Part shown: positions 1 through 6,694 of the stretch, piece after piece
How positions within the stretch are numbered: position 1 is the stretch's first letter
How the letters are laid out: every line of letters starts with the position of its first letter
Assembly (NCBI GenBank): GCA_023418435.1
Contig: JAEZZT010000136.1
Location: 1-8,125, forward strand
DNA length: 8,125 nucleotides
Reading direction: 5' to 3'
Origin: Bacillota bacterium
GTDB lineage: Bacteria; Bacillota; Negativicutes; Veillonellales; Negativicoccaceae
Program-made: the position numbers and the translations under genes
Notes under the pieces: generated by a model
The model's input: the letters and a program-made list of their open reading frames with translations, nothing else
Databases searched by the model: none
What the model was told of the DNA's origin: nothing

Positions 1-2166
1 GTCTCGGGTGATGGCCGGGAAGTTTCCGAAAGCTTGATAGTGGTAGCTGAAATCGGCCAGCTCCGCCAATAGTTCCATATCCACTTCAAACAGCCAAACC
101 GATTTTTTGAAGCGATACGCATCTTGAGCAAATGGGTGCAATTCGCCGAGTCGCACCAATGTTTTTCCGTCCACGCGGAATTCTGCCGATTTGCCCGGAT
201 GATAGACTTCATGTTGGCCGGCAGCTACTTCATAGTTCGAGATGCCCAGTTGACTCAAGAGCAGTTCCAATAGCCCTTTGAGGTCGAAGAAATCATACTC
301 CCGGACTTGATTCGGCCACGCCGGACTGCCGTCCTGACCATAGAGAATGCCCGCCAATACTGCGGCTTCATGGGGAAGTTCCTGCAACGGCAACTCCTGC
401 GGCAAGAAGACGGCACCATATTCGAAAATGGCGACATTTTCATTCTTTCTGGCCAAGTTGTACTGCAGGACTTTCAGCAATCCCGGCAACAAAGACGTCC
501 GCATTTCGGGAAGTTCTTCGGTAATCGGGTTGATGATGGGAATGGCCTTGCGCAATACATCATCGTCTGCAAAATGCAGTTTGTCCAAATCTTTGCCGTT
601 CATAAAGCTATAGGAAATCGTTTCCGCCAAACCTTCACGCACGAGAAAATCTTTTACATATTCCGCACAAGTCTGCAAAGCACTCCGTCCCCCGCTCTTG
701 GTACGCCCCAACGGCAAGGTTTCGGGAATTCTTTCAAAACCGTAAACACGAGCGACTTCCTCGCTGAGATCGGCTTTGATATGAAGATCATTACGCCATT
801 CGGGAGCAGTCACTTGCCAATGCCCTTCTCGAACCTCCACCGTACAACCGAGATCCTGCAAAATGCGGATCATGTCCGCTTCTGCTACCGGTACGCCGAT
901 CGCTTGCTGGATTTCTGCCGGTGTAATCTCGATAACGGCAGCTTGGCGAGGGGTCGGATACACGTCGAGATACCCCTGTGCTACCTGGCAGGCGCCCATT
1001 TCCTGCAGCAATTGTGCAGCTCTGTCCAAGGCCGTCTTCGTCAGCGTGACATCCGCACCTCGTTCATAACGCCCGGACGCATCCGAGCGCAGACCGACAC
1101 GACGGGAAGTCTTGCGAATCGTCGCTCCGTTGAACACAGCCGCTTCCAAAAGAACGGTCTTCGTTCCGGCAGTCACTTCGGTGCGTGCTCCGCCCATAAT
1201 ACCGGCCAGACCGGCCGCCGCTTGTTGATCGGCGATGACCAAATCCTGCGCCGTCAGTATGCGCTCCTGATCATCCAAGGTGACTACCTTTTCTCCCTCG
1301 GCGGCCAGACGAGCCACGAGACGATGACCGGCGATGGTTTCATAGTCATACGCATGCAAAGGCAGACCATATTCGTGCATGACATAATTCGTCACATCGA
1401 CCACATTATTGATGCTGCGAATACCGGCCGTATGTAATCTTTCTTTCAACCATTGCGGAGATTCTCCGACCTGCACGTCATGCAGGACTCTGGCGGTAAA
1501 ACGTTCGCAATGCTGAGGTGCTGCAATCTCGACAGCTGCCATTTCGGAAGCTATTTTTTCGGATTCCCGGACAGTCACTTGCGGCAAGTGCAGCCACGCG
1601 GAAAACAAAGCCGCGAACTCTCTCGCCAAGCCGACCATACTGAAACAATCCGCACGATTCGGCGTCAATTCAAACTCAAATATAGTATCGTTCATGCCGA
1701 AGAACTCATGCCAATCCTTGCCGATCGGAGTATCTTCCCGCAATATATATATCCCTTCTTTATCCTCCGGACGCAAGTAATCTTCCGGTAGTTCCAACTC
1801 CTGTGCGGAGCACAACATGCCATGCGAAGGGACGCCGCGCAACTTGGATTTTTTGATTTTAATGCCGCCGGGCAAATGTGCGCCCGGTTTGGCGACCGGA
1901 ACTACCTGTCCGGCTTTGACATTGCTCGCGCCGGTGCAAATCTGCAGTGTTTCGTCACCGACATCGACTTGGCACACAACCAATTTATCCGCATCCGGAT
2001 GTTTTTCCACGGAGAGAATTTTTCCCGTCACTACGTTTTGAATATTCTCGCCCATGACCTCTATTTCTTCCACCGGTACTCCGGCCATCGTCAATCGTTC
2101 CGCCAACTCTGCCGGTGCACCTTGATAATCCACATAATCTCGCATCCATTGTAAAGAAGCTCGCAT
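1..2166 (-). CDS. pheT: Phenylalanine--tRNA ligase beta subunit, partial (C-terminus beyond the left edge)
   Basis: Beta subunit of the cytoplasmic alpha2-beta2 phenylalanyl-tRNA synthetase. It carries tRNA recognition and editing, while PheS carries aminoacylation. I translated the frame: 722 codons are open from the ATG at 2166 to base 1 with no stop. Domains in order: N-terminal helix (MRASLQWMRDYVDY), EMAP/OB-type tRNA-binding domain about residues 42-152 (KHPDADKL at 56-63), B3/B4 editing domain about 210-385 (INNVVDVTNYVMHEYGLPLH at 252-271, GRYERG at 365-370), B5 domain about 405-480 (DLSEEVARVYGFERIPETLP ending at 485), and a catalytic-like core about 485-700. The beginning of the FDX-ACB domain (FGNFPAITRD) is at 713-722. 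The family is about 800 residues, so roughly 80-90 are cut off by the window, not by mutation. The start is set by AGGAGG at 2172-2177, which overlaps the pheS stop; the gap to pheS is 9 nt. It is co-transcribed with pheS under the T-box. Confidence 0.97.
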   Translation of the reverse strand, partial: MRASLQWMRDYVDYQGAPAELAERLTMAGVPVEEIEVMGENIQNVVTGKILSVEKHPDADKLVVCQVDVGDETLQICTGASNVKAGQVVPVAKPGAHLPGGIKIKKSKLRGVPSHGMLCSAQELELPEDYLRPEDKEGIYILREDTPIGKDWHEFFGMNDTIFEFELTPNRADCFSMVGLAREFAALFSAWLHLPQVTVRESEKIASEMAAVEIAAPQHCERFTARVLHDVQVGESPQWLKERLHTAGIRSINNVVDVTNYVMHEYGLPLHAYDYETIAGHRLVARLAAEGEKVVTLDDQERILTAQDLVIADQQAAAGLAGIMGGARTEVTAGTKTVLLEAAVFNGATIRKTSRRVGLRSDASGRYERGADVTLTKTALDRAAQLLQEMGACQVAQGYLDVYPTPRQAAVIEITPAEIQQAIGVPVAEADMIRILQDLGCTVEVREGHWQVTAPEWRNDLHIKADLSEEVARVYGFERIPETLPLGRTKSGGRSALQTCAEYVKDFLVREGLAETISYSFMNGKDLDKLHFADDDVLRKAIPIINPITEELPEMRTSLLPGLLKVLQYNLARKNENVAIFEYGAVFLPQELPLQELPHEAAVLAGILYGQDGSPAWPNQVREYDFFDLKGLLELLLSQLGISNYEVAAGQHEVYHPGKSAEFRVDGKTLVRLGELHPFAQDAYRFKKSVWLFEVDMELLAELADFSYHYQAFGNFPAITRD

Positions 2167-2175
2167 ACTTACCTC

Positions 2176-3198
2176 CTAAAACTGCGCCAAAAAGCGCAAA
2201 TCATTTTCATAGAACAGACGTAAATCATCGATTCCGTACATGAGCATAGCGATTCGTTCCACACCCATACCGAAAGCAAAACCGCTCACTTTCTCCGGAT
2301 CATAGCCGTTGAGCGTAAATACATTCGGATGGACCATACCGCAGCCCAAGATTTCCAACCAGGTCTCTTCCGTGCGGATAGTACCGCCGGCAGTATGCCG
2401 CTTGCGGAACAATACATCTACTTCCGCGCTGATTTCCGTAAATGGGAAAAAGCTGGCACGAAAACGAACCTGTGTGTCCGCGCCGAAAATTTCACGGCAA
2501 AAATGTGCGATCGTGCCTTTTAAATCGGCAAAAGTCACGCCTTGATCCACATACAAGCCTTCGATCTGGTGAAAGACCGGTGAGTGAGTGGCATCGTCAT
2601 CCCAACGGAACACTTTGCCCGGTGCGATGATGCGAATCGGCTCATTGGGCTTTTGTGCCTGCATGGTACGAGCCTGCACCGGCGAGGTGTGCGTGCGCAA
2701 CAGGAATCGATCGGTAATATAGAACGAGTCCTGCATATCGCGAGCCGGATGATCGTCCGGGAAATTCAGACATTGGAAATTGTAATAATCATCTTCCATC
2801 TCGGGCCCTTCCGCCACCGTATATCCCATCTTGATAAACACGTCCTGGATACGGCGATTGGCTAGGGTCAACGGATGCAAATGCCCCTGCTTACGTTTTC
2901 TGCCGGGCAATGTAATATCGATTTTTTCCTCTTGAATCTTTTGCTCGATAGCCGCCCTCTTCAATACATCTCGTTGTTGGTCCAATTTCGTTTCCAAAGC
3001 ACTTCGCACTTCATTGGCCAACGCACCGACTACCGGGCGCTCTTCGGGAGATAAATCTTTCATACCACGTAAAATAGCCGTCAATGCGCCTTTTTTCCCT
3101 AAGTAATTGACTTTGATCTGCTGCCATTCCGCTTCCGTGGTTACTTGCGTGATTTCTTTTTCGGCTTGTTCGCGTAACGCTTGTAATTCCTTCTCCAT
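2176..3198 (-). CDS. pheS: Phenylalanine--tRNA ligase alpha subunit
   Basis: Catalytic subunit of phenylalanyl-tRNA synthetase: it activates phenylalanine with ATP and charges tRNA-Phe. The protein has 340 residues, the usual bacterial length. An N-terminal coiled-coil tRNA-binding arm covers about residues 1-90 (EKELQALREQAEKEI). The class II catalytic core follows: HPLTLANRRIQDVF at 108-121 and PEMEDDYYNFQCLN at 132-145 (motif 1 region), DHPARDMQDSFY at 149-160, LRTHTSPVQART at 167-178, motif 2 around VFRWDDDATHSPVFHQIEG at 196-214, and motif 3 GFAFGMGVERIAMLMYGIDD at 306-325. The frame is open further upstream to 3267, but that stretch is the T-box sequence. The ATG at 3198 is preceded by a strong AGGAGG at 3203-3208 and gives the family's normal N-terminus. 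The stop codon TAG overlaps the pheT ribosome-binding site. Expression is governed by the T-box leader just upstream. Confidence 0.98.
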   Translation of the reverse strand: MEKELQALREQAEKEITQVTTEAEWQQIKVNYLGKKGALTAILRGMKDLSPEERPVVGALANEVRSALETKLDQQRDVLKRAAIEQKIQEEKIDITLPGRKRKQGHLHPLTLANRRIQDVFIKMGYTVAEGPEMEDDYYNFQCLNFPDDHPARDMQDSFYITDRFLLRTHTSPVQARTMQAQKPNEPIRIIAPGKVFRWDDDATHSPVFHQIEGLYVDQGVTFADLKGTIAHFCREIFGADTQVRFRASFFPFTEISAEVDVLFRKRHTAGGTIRTEETWLEILGCGMVHPNVFTLNGYDPEKVSGFAFGMGVERIAMLMYGIDDLRLFYENDLRFLAQF

Positions 3199-3208
3199 AA
3201 ATCCTCCT

Positions 3209-3433
3209 AAACAAAAAGACTTGGGCTCATGGGGTGAACAAAAAGTCCACGGTACCACCCAAGTCATGACTCTATACCTTTAACGCAGATGTACGGTTGA
3301 CCTACTGCCCTTCAGCCAACAACTCCCGAATGAACCGATGCAGTCGTCAGTTTGACTCTCTCAGTCGCGAAGTCAATCCCTGTAAATGCCGGTTCTGCAT
3401 CTCTTTTCGTTCCTCGTTTACATATCTTAAATT
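3209..3433 (-). promoter_or_regulatory. T-box riboswitch leader of pheST (tRNA-Phe specific)
   Basis: The untranslated leader senses uncharged tRNA-Phe and permits transcription of pheST. Stem I can be folded from the sequence: AAC 3418-3416 with GTT 3323-3321; an asymmetric GA-rich loop resembling a K-turn (3415-3410 against 3326-3324); CGAA 3409-3406 with TTCG 3330-3327; an internal specifier loop; and ATGCAG 3400-3395 with CTGCAT 3343-3338. A further hairpin, TTGACT 3376-3371 with AGTCAA 3357-3352, lies in the distal part. The 3' side of the specifier loop (3337-3331) reads CGGTTCA, placing the Phe codon TTC at 3334-3332 followed by A. The T-box sequence GGGTGGTACCGTGG lies at 3260-3247. 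The antiterminator has GGG 3260-3258 with CCC 3233-3231, a 7-nt bulge TGGTACC, then GTGGAC 3250-3245 with GTTCAC 3239-3234. Bulge bases TGGT complement an ACCA tRNA 3' end. The 5' limit is estimated from the promoter. Confidence 0.93.
3213..3265 (-). terminator. Intrinsic terminator of the T-box attenuator
   Basis: GACTTGGG at 3265-3258 pairs perfectly with CCCAAGTC at 3225-3218 and is followed at once by five T residues (3217-3213), then GTTT. The 5' arm contains the GGG that forms the lower helix of the antiterminator, so the two folds are mutually exclusive, as expected for a T-box switch. The inner GTGGAC/GTTCAC helix may stack inside the terminator hairpin as well. By T-box logic, charged tRNA-Phe leaves this hairpin in place and stops transcription before pheS. 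No other terminator is visible between the acyl-CoA dehydrogenase gene and pheS. Confidence 0.88.
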
Positions 3434-3439
3434 ATTCCT

Positions 3440-3468
3440 AGTATATCACAGATTATCTTTTCTGCCAA
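3440..3468 (-). promoter_or_regulatory. Sigma-A-type promoter of the pheST T-box transcript
   Basis: On the minus strand there is a -35 hexamer TTGGCA (3468-3463), a spacer of exactly 17 nt, and a -10 hexamer TATACT (3445-3440). TGA immediately precedes the -10, matching the extended -10 form TGn. Transcription should start near 3433, just upstream of T-box stem I. The -35 begins only 3 nt after the stop codon of the acyl-CoA dehydrogenase gene, so the promoter occupies the whole junction between the two units. Confidence 0.82.
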
Positions 3469-3471
3469 AGC

Positions 3472-4611
3472 TCAATTCCACTTCAAACCGTTGGCAATAA
3501 TACCTCTCTGTACCTGATTACTGCCCTCGAATATTTGCATTACTTTCGCATCACGCATATATTTTTCGGCCGGCATTTCTCGAGAATAGCCCATACCGCC
3601 CATAATTTGTACGGCATCGGTCGTGACTTTCATCGCGGTGTCGGATGCCAAGCATTTGGCCATGGATGCATAGACGCCGGCATCTTTGCTACCTTGGTCC
3701 TGCAGAGCGGCCGCTTTATAAACCAGCAAACGCGCGGACTCCACGCCCATCGCCATATCCGCCAAGAGTTGTTGTACCATCTGCAAGGCAATCAATTTTG
3801 CGCCGAATTGTTCACGCTGATGTGCATAGCGGCCCGCCGCTTCCAATGCAGCTTGTGCAATGCCGACGGAAATCGCCCCCACAAAAGGACGCGACGCGTT
3901 GAGCGTCATCATGGCCAAGCGGAAACCGTGGCCTTCCTTGCCCAAACGAGCACTCTCCGGTACCACGCAATCTTCCAAAATCAACTCCGAAGTCGCCGAG
4001 GCACGGATGCCCATCTTGTCTTCGACCTTGCCTACGCTGAATCCCGGTGTACTGCGATGCACGATGAACGCAGTCATGCCGCGCACGCCGCGATCTTTAT
4101 TCGCATTGGCAAAAACCACCGTGTAGTCCGCCAACGGTCCGTTGGTAATAAAATGCTTGCGACCGTTGAGGACATATCCGTCGTCCGTGCGAGTCGCAGT
4201 CGTCGCCATGGCCGCCGCATCGGATCCGGCCCCCGGCTCGGTCAATGCAAACGCCGCCATGTTGCCGCGGAGCAATGCCTCGCAAACTTCGCGTTTTTGC
4301 TCGTCGGACCCGCCGAAAAGGATCGGCAACAACGCCAACATATTGGCGGCACAAGCGGTCGCAATTCCCGCACAGCCCTTGGCCAATTCTTCAAACAACA
4401 AGGCCAAAGTAACGGCATCCACGCCGGGGCCGCCGAACTCGCGCGGTACTCCCAAAGAGGTCATCCCGCTTTGCTTCAAAATGGTCCACAATTCATCAGG
4501 GACTTCGCCCGTCTTGTCCATCTCCAAAGCTCGCGGCACTACTTCATTTTTGACAATTTCGCGAACCAAGTCCACCAATTCCTGCTGTTGTGCATTGACT
4601 TCAAAATTCAT
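3472..4611 (-). CDS. Acyl-CoA dehydrogenase (FAD-dependent, medium-chain-like features)
   Basis: Flavoenzyme of the acyl-CoA dehydrogenase family. These enzymes interconvert acyl-CoA and 2-enoyl-CoA in the cytoplasm, passing electrons to an electron-transfer flavoprotein (no etf genes are in the window). Its 379 residues are a full family length. An N-terminal helical domain spans about 1-117. The beta-barrel domain has FALTEPGAGSD at 121-131 and KHFITNG at 152-158 (FAD/substrate binding) and MGIRASATSEL at 200-210. The C-terminal helical domain has REQFGAKL at 266-273, QIMGGMGYSREMPAEKYMRD at 335-354 and IFEGSNQVQR at 360-369. Glu362 is in the position of the catalytic base of medium- and short-chain members. 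Residues 238-246 (NASRPFVGA) resemble the TRPxVxA segment of medium-chain enzymes more than the DGGRI usual in butyryl-CoA dehydrogenases; the substrate remains unproven. The ATG has AGGAGG overlapping the TAG of the preceding thioesterase gene, with a 9-nt gap, so coupling is likely. Confidence 0.94.
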   Translation of the reverse strand: MNFEVNAQQQELVDLVREIVKNEVVPRALEMDKTGEVPDELWTILKQSGMTSLGVPREFGGPGVDAVTLALLFEELAKGCAGIATACAANMLALLPILFGGSDEQKREVCEALLRGNMAAFALTEPGAGSDAAAMATTATRTDDGYVLNGRKHFITNGPLADYTVVFANANKDRGVRGMTAFIVHRSTPGFSVGKVEDKMGIRASATSELILEDCVVPESARLGKEGHGFRLAMMTLNASRPFVGAISVGIAQAALEAAGRYAHQREQFGAKLIALQMVQQLLADMAMGVESARLLVYKAAALQDQGSKDAGVYASMAKCLASDTAMKVTTDAVQIMGGMGYSREMPAEKYMRDAKVMQIFEGSNQVQRGIIANGLKWN

Positions 4612-4620
4612 TTCTTCCTC

Positions 4621-5046
4621 CTAGATATCCGTCGCCAGATCGATGCGATGTCGAATCCAATAAGTTCCCTTACCCAGTAAAATTATTTTACCATCCTCAT
4701 TATAAAACTTCACTTCCGCAACCAGCGTGTTTTTACCTTCGTGAATCACTTGTCCCTCTCCATAGACCCAGGTGTTTTCCGGCGCAGGTCGTACATAGGA
4801 AATATGAATATCCGTCGTCACCACATGGTAGCCCAGCGTTCGACAGGACCACCCCATGCAGGCATCGCTCATCGCCGCCAAGGGACCGCCGTGGCAAACG
4901 CCGCGCCGATTGGTATGAAAATCAGGTTCTACAAAAAGTTTCAAACGCACATTGCCCGGAGCCAAACTGTCCACCTGCATCCGTAAAAATTTGAAAAAGG
5001 GGTCTTCCGTGGTCGCACGTTGCAGAAAATGTGTAAAGTCGGTCAT
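4621..5046 (-). CDS. PaaI-like hotdog-fold acyl-CoA thioesterase (second of a tandem pair)
   Basis: Predicted cytoplasmic thioesterase of 141 residues that hydrolyses an acyl-CoA to free acid and CoA; substrate unknown. It is a single hotdog domain of typical length. The signature TNRRGVCHGGPLAAMSDACM at 45-64 includes HGG (52-54) and Asp61, in the position of the catalytic acidic residue of PaaI-type enzymes. It is followed by the central-strand motif TTDIHISYVRPAPENT and the GEGQVIHEGKNTLVAEVKFY strand region. The frame is open upstream to 5094, but the ATG at 5046 is chosen: GGAGGGAG precedes it, and its ATG overlaps the upstream gene's TGA as ATGA, a classic translational-coupling junction. 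It is clearly homologous to that upstream thioesterase (HGG, D..MG, YVRP, FY.E) but well diverged, so this is not a recent duplication. The two could form a hetero-oligomer or have separate chain-length preferences. The acyl-CoA dehydrogenase gene follows after 9 nt. Confidence 0.9.
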   Translation of the reverse strand: MTDFTHFLQRATTEDPFFKFLRMQVDSLAPGNVRLKLFVEPDFHTNRRGVCHGGPLAAMSDACMGWSCRTLGYHVVTTDIHISYVRPAPENTWVYGEGQVIHEGKNTLVAEVKFYNEDGKIILLGKGTYWIRHRIDLATDI

Positions 5047-5468
5047 TTTTCTCCCTCCTCTATCGGTCCCAGGACGAAGAAACTGCCTTCGCAATGCGCC
5101 AACAAACGTTCATTTTCATCATAAAAATCACAAACGGCCATCATCGTCTTCCGTCCGGCATGCAGCACTTCGGCTTCTCCGGTAACTACCGAATCCGGCA
5201 GCGTGGGACGTACGTAGTGAATATTCAAGTCCATCGTGGAAACCGAGCGCCCCAATGAAAAGCAAGCCATTCCCATGTACGTATCGCATAGGGCATATAA
5301 AAATCCCCCGTGAATCGCTTGGCGAGAGTTTTCGAACTGTTCCCGATGAGCGACCGTCTGCATTTTGACCTTGCCCGGCTCATATGCCAACAATTTGTAA
5401 TTCATCCGAGCATCAAAAGGGTTGCGTTGAAGTAACGCAATCTTTTTTTCTGCGCTGTCCTCCAGCAT
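5043..5468 (-). CDS. PaaI-like hotdog-fold acyl-CoA thioesterase (first of a tandem pair)
   Basis: Predicted cytoplasmic acyl-CoA thioesterase of 141 residues, one hotdog domain; substrate unknown. The active-site segment reads FENSRQAIHGGFLYALCDTY, with HGG at 53-55 and Asp62 as the likely catalytic acid, followed by STMDLNIHYVRPTLPDSVVT and GEAEVLHAGRKTMMAVCDFY. It lacks the Gly usually found three residues before the HGG motif (Gln here; the partner gene has Gly), a small departure from the common pattern. The start is ATG 5468, with GAGGAG about 8 nt upstream; a second ATG at 5476 is out of frame. It lies 20 nt after the ABC permease stop, the widest gap in this operon, and its TGA overlaps the start of the second thioesterase (ATGA). 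General-purpose esterases of this fold also exist (4-hydroxybenzoyl-CoA and phenylacetyl-CoA types), so the name is held at family level. Confidence 0.89.
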   Translation of the reverse strand: MLEDSAEKKIALLQRNPFDARMNYKLLAYEPGKVKMQTVAHREQFENSRQAIHGGFLYALCDTYMGMACFSLGRSVSTMDLNIHYVRPTLPDSVVTGEAEVLHAGRKTMMAVCDFYDENERLLAHCEGSFFVLGPIEEGEK

Positions 5469-5488
5469 TTGTTCATCTCCTCAATATA

Positions 5489-6694
5489 TTATTCGTAGTG
5501 CAAGGCATCGATGGGGTTCAGCTTGGCCGCCTTGCGTGCCGGATACAAGCCGAAAATCAAGCCGATCAGCATCGAAAAGGCAAATGAGCCGATGACCGGC
5601 AGAAGTGTGACTTCCGTGGAAATTCCGGTCAATGCGGACAAGGCTTTGGCCACGCCGATGCCGCATACAATACCGATCAAACCGCCCGCCAAACTCATCG
5701 CGACGGCCTCGACCAAAAATTGCGTAATGATCATCCGATACGTCGCTCCGAGAGCCTTTCGAATCCCGATTTCTTTGGTTCGTTCGGTCACGGAAACCAA
5801 CATAATATTCATAATGCCGATTCCGCCCACCAAGAGAGAAATGGCTGCCACCGCGGCAAGGAATAAAGTCAAAGTCCCCGTTGCCTGTTGAATCGCATCC
5901 AATACATCCGCCATATTCTCGATATTGAAATCATCATGACCTTCTTCGCGAATGCCATGCCGCACTCGTAACAAGTTGGTAATATTGGCCTGCACCATGT
6001 CCATATTTTCCGCCTTGTCCACATTGAGCATAATGCCGTGCAAGTAGGTCACGCCCAATAATCGCTCCTGGGCCGTAGTAAAAGGCACCAAGATCAAGTT
6101 ATCATAATCCGATCCCTTCTCCTCCAACAGACCGATGACGGTAAAAGGATCATTATGAATGCGTATCTTCTGTCCGATGGGTGAAATATCCCCGAAGAGT
6201 TCTTTTTTGACTCGCTGGCTGATAACCGCCACGCGATCTCTCGTCTGATATTCTTTCGGTGTCCAATAACGCCCCTCCACCACCTTGGTGTTGCGTACAC
6301 TCTCATAGGCCGCCGTCACGCCTCGCACCGAAGTCGTCCAATTCTTGTTGCCGTAAACGACCACATACGAGGATTGAATACTCGGCATGGCATCCTCTAT
6401 GTGGGGCAGTTCGGCGACGGCTTGGTAATCCTTGTACGTGAGCGACTGCATACTGCCTGCCGCCGGTCGCACTCCCGGCGTACGCGGCGCACCCGGCATG
6501 ACAATCAGCAAATTGGAACCCAATTGCGAAATGCTGGTACGAATATCCTGCTGCACTCCGTAACCGATGGAAACGAGCGCAATAACGGATGCGACACCGA
6601 TAATAATGCCCAGCATCGTCAATAGCGCTCGCATTTTATTGCCGATGAGTGCCTGCCAGGCCATGCGAATATTTTCAGTTTGTAAATTACGCAT
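5489..6694 (-). CDS. MacB/FtsX-type ABC transporter permease
   Basis: Inner-membrane subunit of a MacB-family (type VII) ABC exporter. These work with a cytoplasmic ATPase and a periplasmic adaptor by mechanotransmission, not by passing substrate through the membrane. The protein has 401 residues and the standard layout. TM1 is about 24-46 (LLTMLGIIIGVASVIALVSI), and the large extracytoplasmic MacB_PCD domain is about 50-270. TM2 is about 275-300 (LVGGIGIMNIMLVSVTERTK just after it), TM3 about 325-350, and TM4 about 362-384. It ends with the family's conserved GLYPARKAAKLNPIDALHYE (382-401). A GTG at 6703 would add three residues, but the ATG at 6694 has AGGTGG 5 nt upstream and is preferred. 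It overlaps the ATPase stop by 8 nt. In E. coli MacB the ATPase and permease are one polypeptide; here they are separate, as is common in Bacillota. The substrate cannot be read from the sequence. Confidence 0.95.
   Translation of the reverse strand: MRNLQTENIRMAWQALIGNKMRALLTMLGIIIGVASVIALVSIGYGVQQDIRTSISQLGSNLLIVMPGAPRTPGVRPAAGSMQSLTYKDYQAVAELPHIEDAMPSIQSSYVVVYGNKNWTTSVRGVTAAYESVRNTKVVEGRYWTPKEYQTRDRVAVISQRVKKELFGDISPIGQKIRIHNDPFTVIGLLEEKGSDYDNLILVPFTTAQERLLGVTYLHGIMLNVDKAENMDMVQANITNLLRVRHGIREEGHDDFNIENMADVLDAIQQATGTLTLFLAAVAAISLLVGGIGIMNIMLVSVTERTKEIGIRKALGATYRMIITQFLVEAVAMSLAGGLIGIVCGIGVAKALSALTGISTEVTLLPVIGSFAFSMLIGLIFGLYPARKAAKLNPIDALHYE

Noticed and set aside
307..1437. A 376-codon open frame on the plus strand, opposite pheT
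   Set aside because: It is antisense to an unmistakable, fully open pheT frame. Its translation shows no recognisable domain, and no convincing ribosome-binding site or promoter is visible. Low use of TTA, CTA and TCA codons in pheT explains the lack of antisense stops.
3199..3267. Upstream extension of pheS by 23 residues
   Set aside because: The bases are the T-box sequence, antiterminator and terminator, and the strong AGGAGG is placed for the ATG at 3198, which gives the normal PheS N-terminus.
3472..4611. The idea that the acyl-CoA dehydrogenase serves phenylalanine fermentation (phenylpropionyl-CoA) because it adjoins pheST
   Set aside because: It lies upstream of the T-box promoter, so it is not under Phe-tRNA control, and no phenyllactate dehydratase, CoA-transferase or aminotransferase genes are in the window. 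Adjacency alone is too weak.
3535..4680. A 381-codon open frame on the plus strand, opposite the acyl-CoA dehydrogenase gene
   Set aside because: Same explanation: it mirrors a well-conserved real gene, crosses into the thioesterase gene, and its His/Arg-rich translation resembles no family I know.
5047..5094. Upstream extension of the second thioesterase by 16 residues
   Set aside because: It would overlap the first thioesterase by about 50 nt, its basic residues match nothing in the family, and the ATG at 5046 has both the ribosome-binding site and the ATGA coupling junction.
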